From positions 118,796 through 182,795 of the forward strand of contig CAZJHO010000006.1 of assembly GCA_964546015.1 (NCBI GenBank): a stretch of 64,000 nt of DNA, given 5' to 3'. Source of the DNA: JAFGVL01 sp964546015 (GTDB taxonomy: Bacteria > Bacteroidota > Bacteroidia > Bacteroidales > Paludibacteraceae). Every line of letters starts with the position of its first letter. The stretch's first letter is position 1. The position numbers and the translations under genes were made by a program. Under the pieces are notes generated by a model, which was given only the letters and a program-made list of their open reading frames with translations, had not been told where the DNA came from and did not search any database. Shown piece after piece: positions 45,024 through 53,201 of the stretch.

Positions 45024-46226
45024 ATGTCGAAAGTAGTAATTATTGGTGCCGGAGGCGTAGGTACGGTCGTTGTACATAAAGTGGCACAAAACCCCAAAAT
45101 TTTTACCGAAATAGTATTAGCAAGTCGCACAAAATCAAAATGTGATGTCATTGCTGCAGAAATAAAAAAACGCTATGGTGTAACCATAAAAACTGCACAA
45201 GTAGATGCCGATAGCGTTCCCGAGTTAATAAAATTATTCAAGGAACATCAACCGAAATTGGTTGTCAATGTAGCGTTGCCATATCAGGATTTGGCAATTA
45301 TGGACGCATGTCTGGAGTGTGGTGTAAATTATCTGGATACAGCTAATTATGAGCCTAAAGATAAAGCTAAATTCGAATATTCTTGGCAATGGGCGTATCA
45401 AGATAAATTTAAAGAAAAAGGCTTAACTGCTATTCTCGGTTGCGGATTCGATCCGGGTGTAACAGGCGTTTACACAGCTTATGCAGCCAAACATCATTTT
45501 GATGAAATACATTATCTGGATATTGTTGATTGTAATGCAGGCGACCATGGTAAAGCTTTTGCAACGAACTTTAATCCGGAAATCAATATTCGTGAGGTAA
45601 CTCAAAAGGGGCGCTATTGGGAAAATGGTAAATGGGTGGAAACCGAACCGCATGAAATACACAAACCTTTGAATTATCCGAATATCGGATACAGAGAATC
45701 ATATGTAATTTACCACGAGGAATTGGAATCATTGGTGAAAAATTTCCCTACGCTGAAACGCGCTCGTTTTTGGATGACTTTTGGAGAAGAATATTTGACG
45801 CATCTTCGTGTTATTCAAAATATTGGTATGGCTCGCATCGACGAGGTTGATTATAATGGTGTGAAAATTGTTCCGATTCAGTTTTTGAAAGCGGTATTGC
45901 CGAATCCGGGTGACTTGGGCGAAAACTATACAGGTGAAACATCGATAGGTTGCCGTATTCGTGGAATAAAAGACGGCAAAGAACGCACTTACTATGTATA
46001 TAATAACTGTTCGCATCAAGCTGCTTATGAAGAAACCGGAGCACAAGGAGTAAGTTACACAACAGGTGTTCCTGCTATGATTGGCGCAATGATGTTCCTT
46101 ACCGGTAAGTGGACGGGAGCCGGAGTGTTTAATGTAGAAGAATTTGATCCGGATCCCTTTATGGATGCATTGAACAAATACGGTCTGCCTTGGCACGAAA
46201 TATTTGATGGGGATTTGGAAGTGTAA
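45024..46226 (+). CDS. Saccharopine dehydrogenase-like carboxynorspermidine dehydrogenase
   Basis: A 400-aa NAD(P)-dependent reductase. The N-terminal Rossmann fold reads MSKVVIIGAGGVGTVVVHKVAQ, followed by VVNVALPYQDLAIMDACLECGVNYLDTANYEP. The catalytic region has ILGCGFDPGVTGVYTAYA and PGDLGENYTGETSIGCRIRGIKDG. The family pattern and length match carboxy(nor)spermidine dehydrogenase, which condenses a diamine with aspartate semialdehyde in the alternative polyamine pathway of Bacteroidota and Vibrio. The partner decarboxylase (nspC) is not in the window. True saccharopine dehydrogenase is less likely. It is first in a plus-strand run but is followed after 26 bp by TonB-domain genes with no obvious link. 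Confidence 0.85.
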   Translation: MSKVVIIGAGGVGTVVVHKVAQNPKIFTEIVLASRTKSKCDVIAAEIKKRYGVTIKTAQVDADSVPELIKLFKEHQPKLVVNVALPYQDLAIMDACLECGVNYLDTANYEPKDKAKFEYSWQWAYQDKFKEKGLTAILGCGFDPGVTGVYTAYAAKHHFDEIHYLDIVDCNAGDHGKAFATNFNPEINIREVTQKGRYWENGKWVETEPHEIHKPLNYPNIGYRESYVIYHEELESLVKNFPTLKRARFWMTFGEEYLTHLRVIQNIGMARIDEVDYNGVKIVPIQFLKAVLPNPGDLGENYTGETSIGCRIRGIKDGKERTYYVYNNCSHQAAYEETGAQGVSYTTGVPAMIGAMMFLTGKWTGAGVFNVEEFDPDPFMDALNKYGLPWHEIFDGDLEV

Positions 46227-46252
46227 TCTAACTCATAATAAAATCTTTACCT

Positions 46253-46693
46253 ATGAAACCAAAACACACATTTTTTTTATTCTTTTTGTTATTAAACACA
46301 GTTATATGGGCGAAAGAACCATCTTTTAAAGAACGGCTTGAAAACGATTTTACTATTTTTAATTTGGATGAAGTAACCCAAAGACCGGAATTCCCTAAAG
46401 GTGGAATAACAGCTATGACTAGATATTTGGCAGAAAATGTAAAATATCCGGCAAGTATGTATGGGACAAAAATCAGCGGACGCGTTGTTGCCGAAGTTAT
46501 TGTTGAAAAAGATGGCTCGCTTTCGGATATTCAAATACTGAAAAGTCTTGGAGAAGATTTTGATAACGAGGTAATTAGGGCGATTTCTGAAATGCCAAAA
46601 TGGACTCCGGCAAAAATTTATCATAAGAACGAGATGGTGAATGTGCGTACCAAGCATCAGATTTCAACAGATTTTAAGGCTACCCAAAAATGA
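46253..46693 (+). CDS. Secreted TonB C-terminal domain protein (copy 1)
   Basis: A 146-aa protein with a signal peptide (residues 1-20, ending VIWA) and a single TonB C-terminal domain (about 50-140). The domain has the family pattern PEFPKGGITAMTRYLAENVKYP, GRVVAEVIVEKDGSLSDIQILKS and PKWTPAK. It lacks the N-terminal membrane anchor and proline-rich spacer of energy-transducing TonB, so it is probably a free periplasmic or lipid-side domain. Its role is unknown. Its stop overlaps the start of copy 2 by four bases (ATGA). Confidence 0.85.
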   Translation: MKPKHTFFLFFLLLNTVIWAKEPSFKERLENDFTIFNLDEVTQRPEFPKGGITAMTRYLAENVKYPASMYGTKISGRVVAEVIVEKDGSLSDIQILKSLGEDFDNEVIRAISEMPKWTPAKIYHKNEMVNVRTKHQISTDFKATQK

Positions 46694-47157
46694 AACTGAA
46701 ATATATTGCATTTTTCGTTATATTTTTTGCTGCTGCCAATTTTGCATCAGCATTAGATATTGTTAGTCCGGCAGAAGTGAAAATAGAATCCATGTCTCCT
46801 AATCCCGCAATGGATAATCTTCCGGTGGACGAATCGGAAACAGAGGTTTTTACTAATGTAGATAAAATGCCGGAATTTCAAGGTGGCGAAAAAGCCATGT
46901 ATCAATATTTGGTATCGAATTTTAATTATCCAGAGAACGCGTTAGAAAATAACATTGAGGGAAAAGTAGTAGTACGGTTTATTGTGGATAAAGATGGTTA
47001 TGTTACGGATGCAAAAGTTGTGAAGAGTGTGAATGAAGATCTTGACAAAGAAGCTTTACGCATTGTTTCTAAAATGCCACAATGGATTCCGGGAGAAAAT
47101 AATGATAAAAAGGTCAATACCTATTTTGTTCTACCAATTCTATTTAAGTTAAAATAA
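46690..47157 (+). CDS. Secreted TonB C-terminal domain protein (copy 2)
   Basis: A 155-aa paralogue of the preceding gene with its own signal peptide (1-21, ending FASA). A linker of about 30 residues precedes the TonB C-terminal domain (MPEFQGGEKAMYQYLVSNFNYP, GKVVVRFIVDKDGYVTDAKVVKS, MPQWIPGENNDKKV). By eye the two domains align without gaps through the core, which suggests tandem duplication followed by divergence. It is coupled to copy 1 by the ATGA overlap. The methylglyoxal synthase gene starts 7 bp later, so all four plus-strand genes may share a transcript. Confidence 0.85.
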   Translation: MKLKYIAFFVIFFAAANFASALDIVSPAEVKIESMSPNPAMDNLPVDESETEVFTNVDKMPEFQGGEKAMYQYLVSNFNYPENALENNIEGKVVVRFIVDKDGYVTDAKVVKSVNEDLDKEALRIVSKMPQWIPGENNDKKVNTYFVLPILFKLK

Positions 47158-47164
47158 AAAAGAA

Positions 47165-47614
47165 ATGCATAAAAAATTAACTATTGCACTGGTTGCACAC
47201 GATATGCGCAAGGCAGATATGGTAGATTGGGCTGTATTTAATGCGGAACTGCTATCGCACCATAAACTTATTTGCACCGGAACAACCGGTAGTTTGATAA
47301 AAAATGCTTTGGAAGAAAAAGGCTATAAAGATATTGATCTCACCTGTATGAATTCAGGTCCGATGGGTGGCGATGCCGAAATAGCTGCTTTGGTAGTGCG
47401 CAAGCAAATAGATTTAGCCATTTTTTTGATTGATGATTTAAGTGCACAGCCTCACGAGGCTGATATACAAATGCTTTTACGCCAATGCCGTGTACATAAT
47501 GTGCCGATAGCTTGCAACCGCTATAGCGCCGATTTAATGATAACAAGTACTTTGTGGGATAATCCTGATTATGTCGCATTGGAGCCTAAATATATAAGAT
47601 TTGATAGAAAATAA
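47165..47614 (+). CDS. mgsA: Methylglyoxal synthase
   Basis: This enzyme converts dihydroxyacetone phosphate to methylglyoxal and phosphate, a bypass when phosphate is limiting. It has 149 aa, full length. TIALVAHDMRKADMVDW opens the fold. TGTTGSL is the phosphate loop, GPMGGDAEIAALV carries the catalytic Asp, and QPHEADIQMLLRQCRVHNVP carries the active-site His. Its position between TonB-domain genes and leuB gives no functional hint. Confidence 0.95.
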   Translation: MHKKLTIALVAHDMRKADMVDWAVFNAELLSHHKLICTGTTGSLIKNALEEKGYKDIDLTCMNSGPMGGDAEIAALVVRKQIDLAIFLIDDLSAQPHEADIQMLLRQCRVHNVPIACNRYSADLMITSTLWDNPDYVALEPKYIRFDRK

Positions 47615-47635
47615 AATTTTTAAGAATTAAGAATA

Positions 47636-48703
47636 ATGAAATTAAACATTGCAGTATTGCCCGGAGACGGTATAGGACCGGAAATTGTAGCGCAAGCCTT
47701 AGAAGTAACCAAAGCCGTTTGTCAAAAATTCGGACACGAATTGACTTATAAAGAAGCGCTTGTAGGAGCTTGTGCTATTGATAAAACAGGAAATCCATAT
47801 CCTGACGAAACACACGACCTATGTATGCAATCGGACGCTGTCCTTTTTGGAGCGATTGGCGACCCCCGTTTTGATAATAATCCTTCGGCTAAAGTACGCC
47901 CAGAACAAGGTTTGTTAGCCATGCGTAAAAAGTTAGGATTGTATGCTAATATTCGTCCGGTAACAACTTTTCCTTCATTGATAGAAAAATCACCGCTTCG
48001 TGCCGATTTGGTCGAAGGTGCTGACTTTATGTGTATCCGTGAGTTGACCGGAGGTATGTATTTCGGTCGTCCGCAAGGACGCTCTGAGGACGGAAATACA
48101 GCATACGATACTTGTGTTTATACTCGCGAAGAAGTAGAGCGTATTCTTCACCTTGCCTACAAATATGCAGGGCAACGCAATAAAAAAGTTACTATTGTAG
48201 ATAAGGCTAATGTGCTTGCTACTTCCCGTCTGTGGCGTGAAATAGGGCAAGAAGTAGAAAAACAATATCCTAATATTGAAACAGAATATATGTTTGTCGA
48301 TAATGCAGCAATGCGCATTATCCAATGGCCAAAAAGCTTTGATGTAATGGTTACTGAAAATATGTTTGGTGATATTCTTACGGATGAAGCTTCGGTTATT
48401 ACCGGTTCTTTGGGTATGTTGCCTTCGGCATCGGTAGGAATACATACTTCCGTATTTGAGCCGATTCATGGTTCGTATCCGCAGGCTGCGGGCAAAGATA
48501 TAGCCAATCCGTTAGCAACGATTCTTTCGGCTGCTCTGTTATTTGAGTACGCATTCGGGTTGATGGAGGAAGGCAAAGCCATTCGTGATGCTGTAAACGC
48601 TTCGATGGAAGCCGGCATTGTTACCGAAGATATTGCGAAAGGAGGCAAAGCCTACAAAACAAGTGAAGTAGGAGCTTGGATTGTAGATTATTTGAAAAAA
48701 TAA
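47636..48703 (+). CDS. leuB: 3-Isopropylmalate dehydrogenase
   Basis: This NAD-dependent enzyme performs the third step of leucine synthesis. It has 355 aa. It begins LNIAVLPGDGIGPEIVAQAL. LLAMRKKLGLYANIRP supplies substrate arginines and RELTGGMYFGRPQGR the substrate loop. The metal-binding aspartates lie in MFGDILTDEASVI, and FEPIHGSYPQAAGKDIANP is the cofactor loop. leuA, leuC and leuD, usually in one operon with it, are not adjacent. A strong terminator follows. Confidence 0.96.
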   Translation: MKLNIAVLPGDGIGPEIVAQALEVTKAVCQKFGHELTYKEALVGACAIDKTGNPYPDETHDLCMQSDAVLFGAIGDPRFDNNPSAKVRPEQGLLAMRKKLGLYANIRPVTTFPSLIEKSPLRADLVEGADFMCIRELTGGMYFGRPQGRSEDGNTAYDTCVYTREEVERILHLAYKYAGQRNKKVTIVDKANVLATSRLWREIGQEVEKQYPNIETEYMFVDNAAMRIIQWPKSFDVMVTENMFGDILTDEASVITGSLGMLPSASVGIHTSVFEPIHGSYPQAAGKDIANPLATILSAALLFEYAFGLMEEGKAIRDAVNASMEAGIVTEDIAKGGKAYKTSEVGAWIVDYLKK

Positions 48704-48722
48704 TAAATCATTATAAAAAAAG

Positions 48723-48761
48723 AATCCTGCACAGCTCTTTGTCGTGCAGGATTTTATTTTT
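48723..48761 (+). terminator. Terminator after leuB
   Basis: A perfect 10-bp stem (AATCCTGCAC at 48723-48732 with GTGCAGGATT at 48744-48753) closes an 11-nt loop and is followed by TTATTTTT. The next gene starts only seven bases later. Confidence 0.85.
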
Positions 48762-48767
48762 CCAATT

Positions 48768-50684
48768 ATGTCGAAATATAAATTTATCTGTTTATCCTTG
48801 CTGTTGATGGTGGCTAACGCTTTCGCCCAAGTAAGTTATCGTGTGTTGCCACAGGGTAGTGATGCTTTACTGAACAGTTATTTAATGGCTCAAGCCGATA
48901 AAGCCTATGTCGAAAGATTAGTAAGATTAAATAAGGCATTGTCGTCCAAAAAAGAATTAAAGAAATATCAAAAAAATATTTCGTTTGGTGCTTTTTCTTA
49001 TGAAGGAAATTCGAAAGCAAGAACAGTCGGTGTTATTAATTTTGATTCTTATAAAATTGAAAAGCTGATTATTGACAGTCGGATTACTGCAAACTTATAT
49101 TTACCTAAGAAAAAAGGAAGACATTCTGCCATCCTATTACTTTGTGGACATGAGATTCAAGGAAAATCTGCCGAATCGTATCAAAAAACAGCTAGTTTGT
49201 TAGCTCAAAATGATTTTGTGGTACTGGTTCCCGACCCAATCGGGCAAGGCGAATTAATACAACTGCTTGATTCGACGGGGAAACCGCTGACACCTCGCGC
49301 TACTACCGAACATACTTTGCTTAATCAAGGTGCTGTCTTGGTCGATTATAATGTAGCTCTTGATCAATTTTACCATAATTCGATTACACTTAGTTATTTG
49401 GCTTCTCGTCCCGAAGTTGATGATAAAAGAATCGGATGTGTAGGAAATTCCGGAGGAGGAACGCAAGCTACTTATTTGTCAGCATTTGAGGATAGAATAA
49501 AGGCTGTAGCCTGTTGTAGTTTTTTTACCAAGCGAGAACGAATGTTGCATACAATAGGTCCTGATGATGGTTGCCAGATTTTAGCAGATGAAATAAAATC
49601 ACACTATGAAATTGTAGATTTTTATATCAAACAAGCACCCCATCCGACACTTATTCTAGCCGGTACGAAAGATTTCATCGATTATCAGGGAGTGCAAGAA
49701 GCTTTTGCCGAACTCAAGCAAGCGTACACTTTGCTTGGAAAACCAGATAATGCGCAATTGTTCGTAGTAGAAGACGGACACGGAATATCGAAGCCTAAGC
49801 GTGAAGCTACGGTGCGTTTTTTCAAAACTTATTTTATGAAAGATAGTTCGGTTGTTATCGAACCGGAATTGACTGTTTTGTCCGATAGTATTTTGCGTTG
49901 TACAAAATCAGGACAATTATATGTTTCTCAAAAGTCAAATCCATTTCAGAAAAAAACATTAAAATATGCTGTAAAGAAACAAAAACAACGAAAATCAAAA
50001 ACCGACAAAAGTAAAGGATTAGAATCTGATATTAGAAATTTACTGTCGATACCAAGCGAATTACCTGCAATATCAGTACGAGAAACCGAACATATAAAAC
50101 TAAAAGAAGCCACGCTTAACAAATTGATAATAAGCCGGAAAGGAGAACCGGATATGCCGGCATTGCTTTTCCTTCCCGAAAAAATCAATCCACAAGCTGC
50201 AGTTTATATTTTACTCAATGATAGTGGTATGGCGGCTTCGTTACAAACAAATAAAATAAATGAGTTGATTGAGCAGGGAAGTGTTGTTATGCTTGTCGAT
50301 CCGCGCGGGATAGGTGAAACAAAAGATGTTCCTGAAAAGAACAACAAAAAATTTTACAGCGAAGATTACCGTAATGCCGCTTTGTCAGTAATGTTGGGCA
50401 AGCCTTTGTTGGGACAACGGGTTATTGATATTTTCTCGATGATAGATGCGCTGACTGCTCAGCCCGAATTGAAGAACAAAAAAATAATTTGCCTATCGGA
50501 AGGAAATATAGGTGTGGCGGCTATTCATGCCTGTTATCTTGATGCGCGTATTGTAGAAGTCCGTACCAATAATTGCATCGAATCATGGATGGATATGCTT
50601 TTGGAACCAACAGCTAAAAACAGGATGAGCCTTGTTGTTCCCAAGGCTCTGATTTACTATGATATTCCTGATATAAAGAAATAA
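48768..50684 (+). CDS. Secreted double alpha/beta-hydrolase (esterase-like) protein
   Basis: A 638-aa exported protein from ATG 48768. A longer start at 48744 would fall inside the terminator stem. The signal peptide ends near ANAFAQ. The first hydrolase domain (about 85-375) has nucleophile GNSGGGTQATYLSA, an acid in LAGTKDFIDYQG and a base in VEDGHGISKPKR, resembling acetylxylan-esterase/dienelactone-hydrolase families. A Lys-rich linker (about 405-430) leads to a second, shorter hydrolase-like half (about 440-638). That half has CLSEGNIGVAAIHA but no visible acid or histidine near its end. Substrate unknown. Confidence 0.78.
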   Translation: MSKYKFICLSLLLMVANAFAQVSYRVLPQGSDALLNSYLMAQADKAYVERLVRLNKALSSKKELKKYQKNISFGAFSYEGNSKARTVGVINFDSYKIEKLIIDSRITANLYLPKKKGRHSAILLLCGHEIQGKSAESYQKTASLLAQNDFVVLVPDPIGQGELIQLLDSTGKPLTPRATTEHTLLNQGAVLVDYNVALDQFYHNSITLSYLASRPEVDDKRIGCVGNSGGGTQATYLSAFEDRIKAVACCSFFTKRERMLHTIGPDDGCQILADEIKSHYEIVDFYIKQAPHPTLILAGTKDFIDYQGVQEAFAELKQAYTLLGKPDNAQLFVVEDGHGISKPKREATVRFFKTYFMKDSSVVIEPELTVLSDSILRCTKSGQLYVSQKSNPFQKKTLKYAVKKQKQRKSKTDKSKGLESDIRNLLSIPSELPAISVRETEHIKLKEATLNKLIISRKGEPDMPALLFLPEKINPQAAVYILLNDSGMAASLQTNKINELIEQGSVVMLVDPRGIGETKDVPEKNNKKFYSEDYRNAALSVMLGKPLLGQRVIDIFSMIDALTAQPELKNKKIICLSEGNIGVAAIHACYLDARIVEVRTNNCIESWMDMLLEPTAKNRMSLVVPKALIYYDIPDIKK

Positions 50685-50686
50685 AA

Positions 50687-50833
50687 TTATCTTTTAGCGC
50701 TCGATTTGCAAGTAGGAGCTTTGTATTTACCTAACCCAAGTCCTGAGTTTTTTTGATAAGTTGGGTGGCTATTGGCGCAACTTGCTAAAATAAGTAAACT
50801 TGCCGAAGCGAGCAAAATAATGCATTTTTTCAT
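50687..50833 (-). CDS. Small lipoprotein, 48 residues
   Basis: A short frame absent from length-filtered ORF lists. The ATG at 50833 begins MKKCIILLASASLLILASC, a classic type II signal peptide with lipobox LASC (cysteine at residue 19). The mature part is about 30 residues, basic and Gly-rich (KNSGLGLGKYKAPTCKSSAKR). The stop lies two bases from the stop of the convergent hydrolase gene. It follows the C_GCAxxG_C_C gene by 12 bp and is probably co-transcribed with it. It resembles the tiny lipoproteins often seen in Bacteroidota. Function unknown. Confidence 0.8.
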   Translation of the reverse strand: MKKCIILLASASLLILASCANSHPTYQKNSGLGLGKYKAPTCKSSAKR

Positions 50834-50845
50834 AGTGTTGTGACT

Positions 50846-51313
50846 TTATTTTTTGTTGTTTTCTTGTAAATGTTTTCCTAATATTTCGGTAGCATACGCG
50901 ACAAAACGGGCACAAGGTCGTTTGGCATAGTATTCGGCCGTCCGTTCCGATGGAGCAGGGCCTTTCGATACAGGCAAGCGCAATAGTTCACCACAGTTTA
51001 TCGTCCCGAATTTTTCTTTAAATTGATTTACCATTGATTGCACGGCTGCATAATTGGTAGTTTTTGCTTGTTGGTCATCCGGATTGCTTGCCGGATGTTC
51101 AAAACCGGCTATGATAGCCATGGCACTTACCGCACCGCAAGTTTCGCGTAAGCGGCCCATACCGCCTCCAAATGAAACCGATATTTTTTTAGCTAAATCC
51201 TCATCAATGTTATAAATATCGCTATAAGCTAAGAATACAGATTGAGCACAGTTGTAACCTTGATTAAAGAGGTTAACTGCTTTTTCTCTTCTTTCTGTAA
51301 TATTAATATCCAT
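50846..51313 (-). CDS. C_GCAxxG_C_C family protein
   Basis: A 155-aa protein of the family named for its conserved residues. NCAQSVF carries the first Cys, GGGMGRLRETCGAVSAMAIIAG the signature, NCGELL another Cys, and KRPCARFVAYATEIL the last. The Cys-rich pattern suggests a metal or Fe-S redox role, but none has been proved. Start ATG 51313 is preferred to a TTG six bases upstream. The -7 element at 51355-51362 would drive this gene and the small lipoprotein gene. Confidence 0.88.
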   Translation of the reverse strand: MDINITERREKAVNLFNQGYNCAQSVFLAYSDIYNIDEDLAKKISVSFGGGMGRLRETCGAVSAMAIIAGFEHPASNPDDQQAKTTNYAAVQSMVNQFKEKFGTINCGELLRLPVSKGPAPSERTAEYYAKRPCARFVAYATEILGKHLQENNKK

Positions 51314-51354
51314 TGTCAATAAACGGAGTAAGTTTATAAATATTTTATCGCTCG

Positions 51355-51362
51355 CAAAAGTA
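51355..51362 (-). promoter_or_regulatory. -7 promoter element for the C_GCAxxG_C_C gene
   Basis: The minus strand reads TACTTTTG (TAnnTTTG), 42 bp before the ATG. Confidence 0.4.
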
Positions 51363-51438
51363 ATAAAAGTTTATAGAAATAAACGAGCCGGAAGCATCAA
51401 TTTTGCTAAAAGACTAAGTTTGAAATTTAAACATTTCG

Positions 51439-52671
51439 TTACTTGGTAATCAGCCGCAGGGAAGAATCTTTGGTGAAATAACTCCATGTCCAATTGATGA
51501 AAATAATCAGTTTGTTGCGTACGCTCAAGATAAGCATTAAATGTAAAAACATCCATATAAACCAAGCAAACCGACCTTCGAGATGGATAAAGGGCAAATC
51601 TACTACAGCACGGTTTTTTCCGATAGTTGCCATGGTGCCTTTGTCTTTGTATTCATAATCGACAGGTGTTTTTTGGGGGTGGAGTAAATTATAGGCGAGT
51701 GTTTTGGCTTGTGTAATAGCTACATTTGCTAATTGCGGGTGCCCTTGCGGATATTTGGGCGTTTCCATATAAGCAACATCACCTACGGCATAAATATTTT
51801 GGTAACCGATTATTTTGTTTTGCCGATTTACTTTAAATCTGTCTTTGATGATTTTGTCTGGATCGATTCCTTCGACAATGTTCCCGGTTACGCCGGCAGC
51901 CCAAATAACATTTTTGCAAAGAATCGTTTCTCCCGAACTAAGCTCGATTGTAGTGCCATCATATTGATTAATCAAAGTGTTTGTTTTTATGATTACCCCC
52001 ATTTGTTCCAAATATTTTTGCGATGCTTTCTTGGATTCTTCACTCATGTTGTTGAGCGTATGCGACGATTTATCGATCAGAAATATTTTCATGCCCGAAA
52101 AATCTATGTGCGGATAATCTTTCGGTAAAACATCATTTCGCATTTCGGCAAAAGCTCCGGCAAGCTCGACTCCAGTAGGGCCACCTCCTACAATAACGAT
52201 ATTTTGATAAGCTTCTTTTTCGTTTTCCGGAGCAGATATAAAATGCTCGAAATTAAGCAAGATATTATTGCGTATTCTGATGGCTTCTTGTGTATCTTTC
52301 ATAGATAAAGCATATTTTTCCATTGCCTTATTCTCGAAAAAATTAGTTTTGCAGCCGGTAGCAATAATTAATATATCATAGTCAAATGAGCCGATTGTGG
52401 TTTTAATGCGGTTTGAATTGGGAATTACTTGCAATACTTCTGCCATTCGGATTTGAATATTGGGAGAATGTTGAAATATTTTCCGGAAAGGGAAAGATAT
52501 GCTGGAAGGCTCCAAACGAGCTGTAGCGACTTGATAAAATAAAGGCTGAAATTGATGGTGGTTTTGTTTGTCGATAAGCAATACATCGTGGTTTGTTTTG
52601 TTTAGTTTTTTTGCCAGATGCATTCCTGCAAATCCACCGCCTATGATGATTATTTTTTTCTTTAAAGTCAT
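51439..52671 (-). CDS. Type II NADH dehydrogenase / NDH-2-like FAD oxidoreductase
   Basis: A 410-aa flavoprotein predicted to pass electrons from NADH to menaquinone without pumping protons. The FAD fold begins KKKIIIIGGGFAGMHLA. The NAD fold has NIVIVGGGPTGVELAGAFAEM near residue 155, and YAVGDVAYMETPKYPQG binds FAD near residue 285. The C-terminal amphipathic/hydrophobic helices (WFIWMFLHLMLILSV) fit membrane attachment. Start ATG 52671 overlaps the acetyltransferase stop by four bases (ATGA); the TTG at 52689 is ignored. It is the last gene of the recR run. The men genes in this window supply its likely acceptor. Confidence 0.88.
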   Translation of the reverse strand: MTLKKKIIIIGGGFAGMHLAKKLNKTNHDVLLIDKQNHHQFQPLFYQVATARLEPSSISFPFRKIFQHSPNIQIRMAEVLQVIPNSNRIKTTIGSFDYDILIIATGCKTNFFENKAMEKYALSMKDTQEAIRIRNNILLNFEHFISAPENEKEAYQNIVIVGGGPTGVELAGAFAEMRNDVLPKDYPHIDFSGMKIFLIDKSSHTLNNMSEESKKASQKYLEQMGVIIKTNTLINQYDGTTIELSSGETILCKNVIWAAGVTGNIVEGIDPDKIIKDRFKVNRQNKIIGYQNIYAVGDVAYMETPKYPQGHPQLANVAITQAKTLAYNLLHPQKTPVDYEYKDKGTMATIGKNRAVVDLPFIHLEGRFAWFIWMFLHLMLILSVRNKLIIFINWTWSYFTKDSSLRLITK

Positions 52672-53192
52672 GGTTTTACTTTTTGCCAAACATCTACATC
52701 AATGTAGTTTTCTCCTTTGCGAATCCAACTCTTCAGTGTTCCGGTTTTCTCGAAATTTAATTTTTCGAATAATCGCATACTGGGTACATTATCAACAGGA
52801 ATATGTAAATAAATAGTTTTTATCCTTAGAAAATCGAAACAGTAAGGAATAAGTAAACTGACAGCTCCTTCGGCGTAACCTTTCCGATGGTGATTTTTAT
52901 CAATCAAAAGCCCTAATGAAATACGGTTGTTATGTGGGTCGAAATCGAATAGATCTGCCATTCCTATGGTAATTCCATTTTCTTTCAGAGTAATCATTAA
53001 TCGCAGTTGACGCAATTCGTAAATGGTTTTATCCGAATTAGCAATATATTCCCGCAATATATATTTTGAGTACGGATTAATTGTATTGCCTACTTCCCAC
53101 CATTCGGAATTGTTTTCCCATTCATAAAGTAAAGGAAGGTCTTCGGGTTCCAATGCGCGAAGCAATAATATGTCAGATTCCAAGAACGGCAT
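52668..53192 (-). CDS. GNAT family N-acetyltransferase (RimL/SpeG-like)
   Basis: A 174-aa acetyl-CoA-dependent transferase. Motif A is GLLIDKNHHRKGYAEGAVSLLIPYCFDFLRIKTIYLHI, with the Q/R-x-x-G-x-A-type loop changed to RKGYAEGA. VPSMRLFEKLNFEKTG supplies the C-terminal motif B. The target (ribosomal protein, polyamine or antibiotic) cannot be read from sequence. It lies nine bases after the glycosyltransferase gene and overlaps ndh by four. Confidence 0.87.
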   Translation of the reverse strand: MPFLESDILLLRALEPEDLPLLYEWENNSEWWEVGNTINPYSKYILREYIANSDKTIYELRQLRLMITLKENGITIGMADLFDFDPHNNRISLGLLIDKNHHRKGYAEGAVSLLIPYCFDFLRIKTIYLHIPVDNVPSMRLFEKLNFEKTGTLKSWIRKGENYIDVDVWQKVKP

Positions 53193-53201
53193 AATTTGAG
53201 T

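Noticed and set aside
47636..48703. leu operon with leuB
   Set aside because: Neighbours are mgsA and a secreted hydrolase; no leuA, leuC or leuD is present, so leuB is isolated here.
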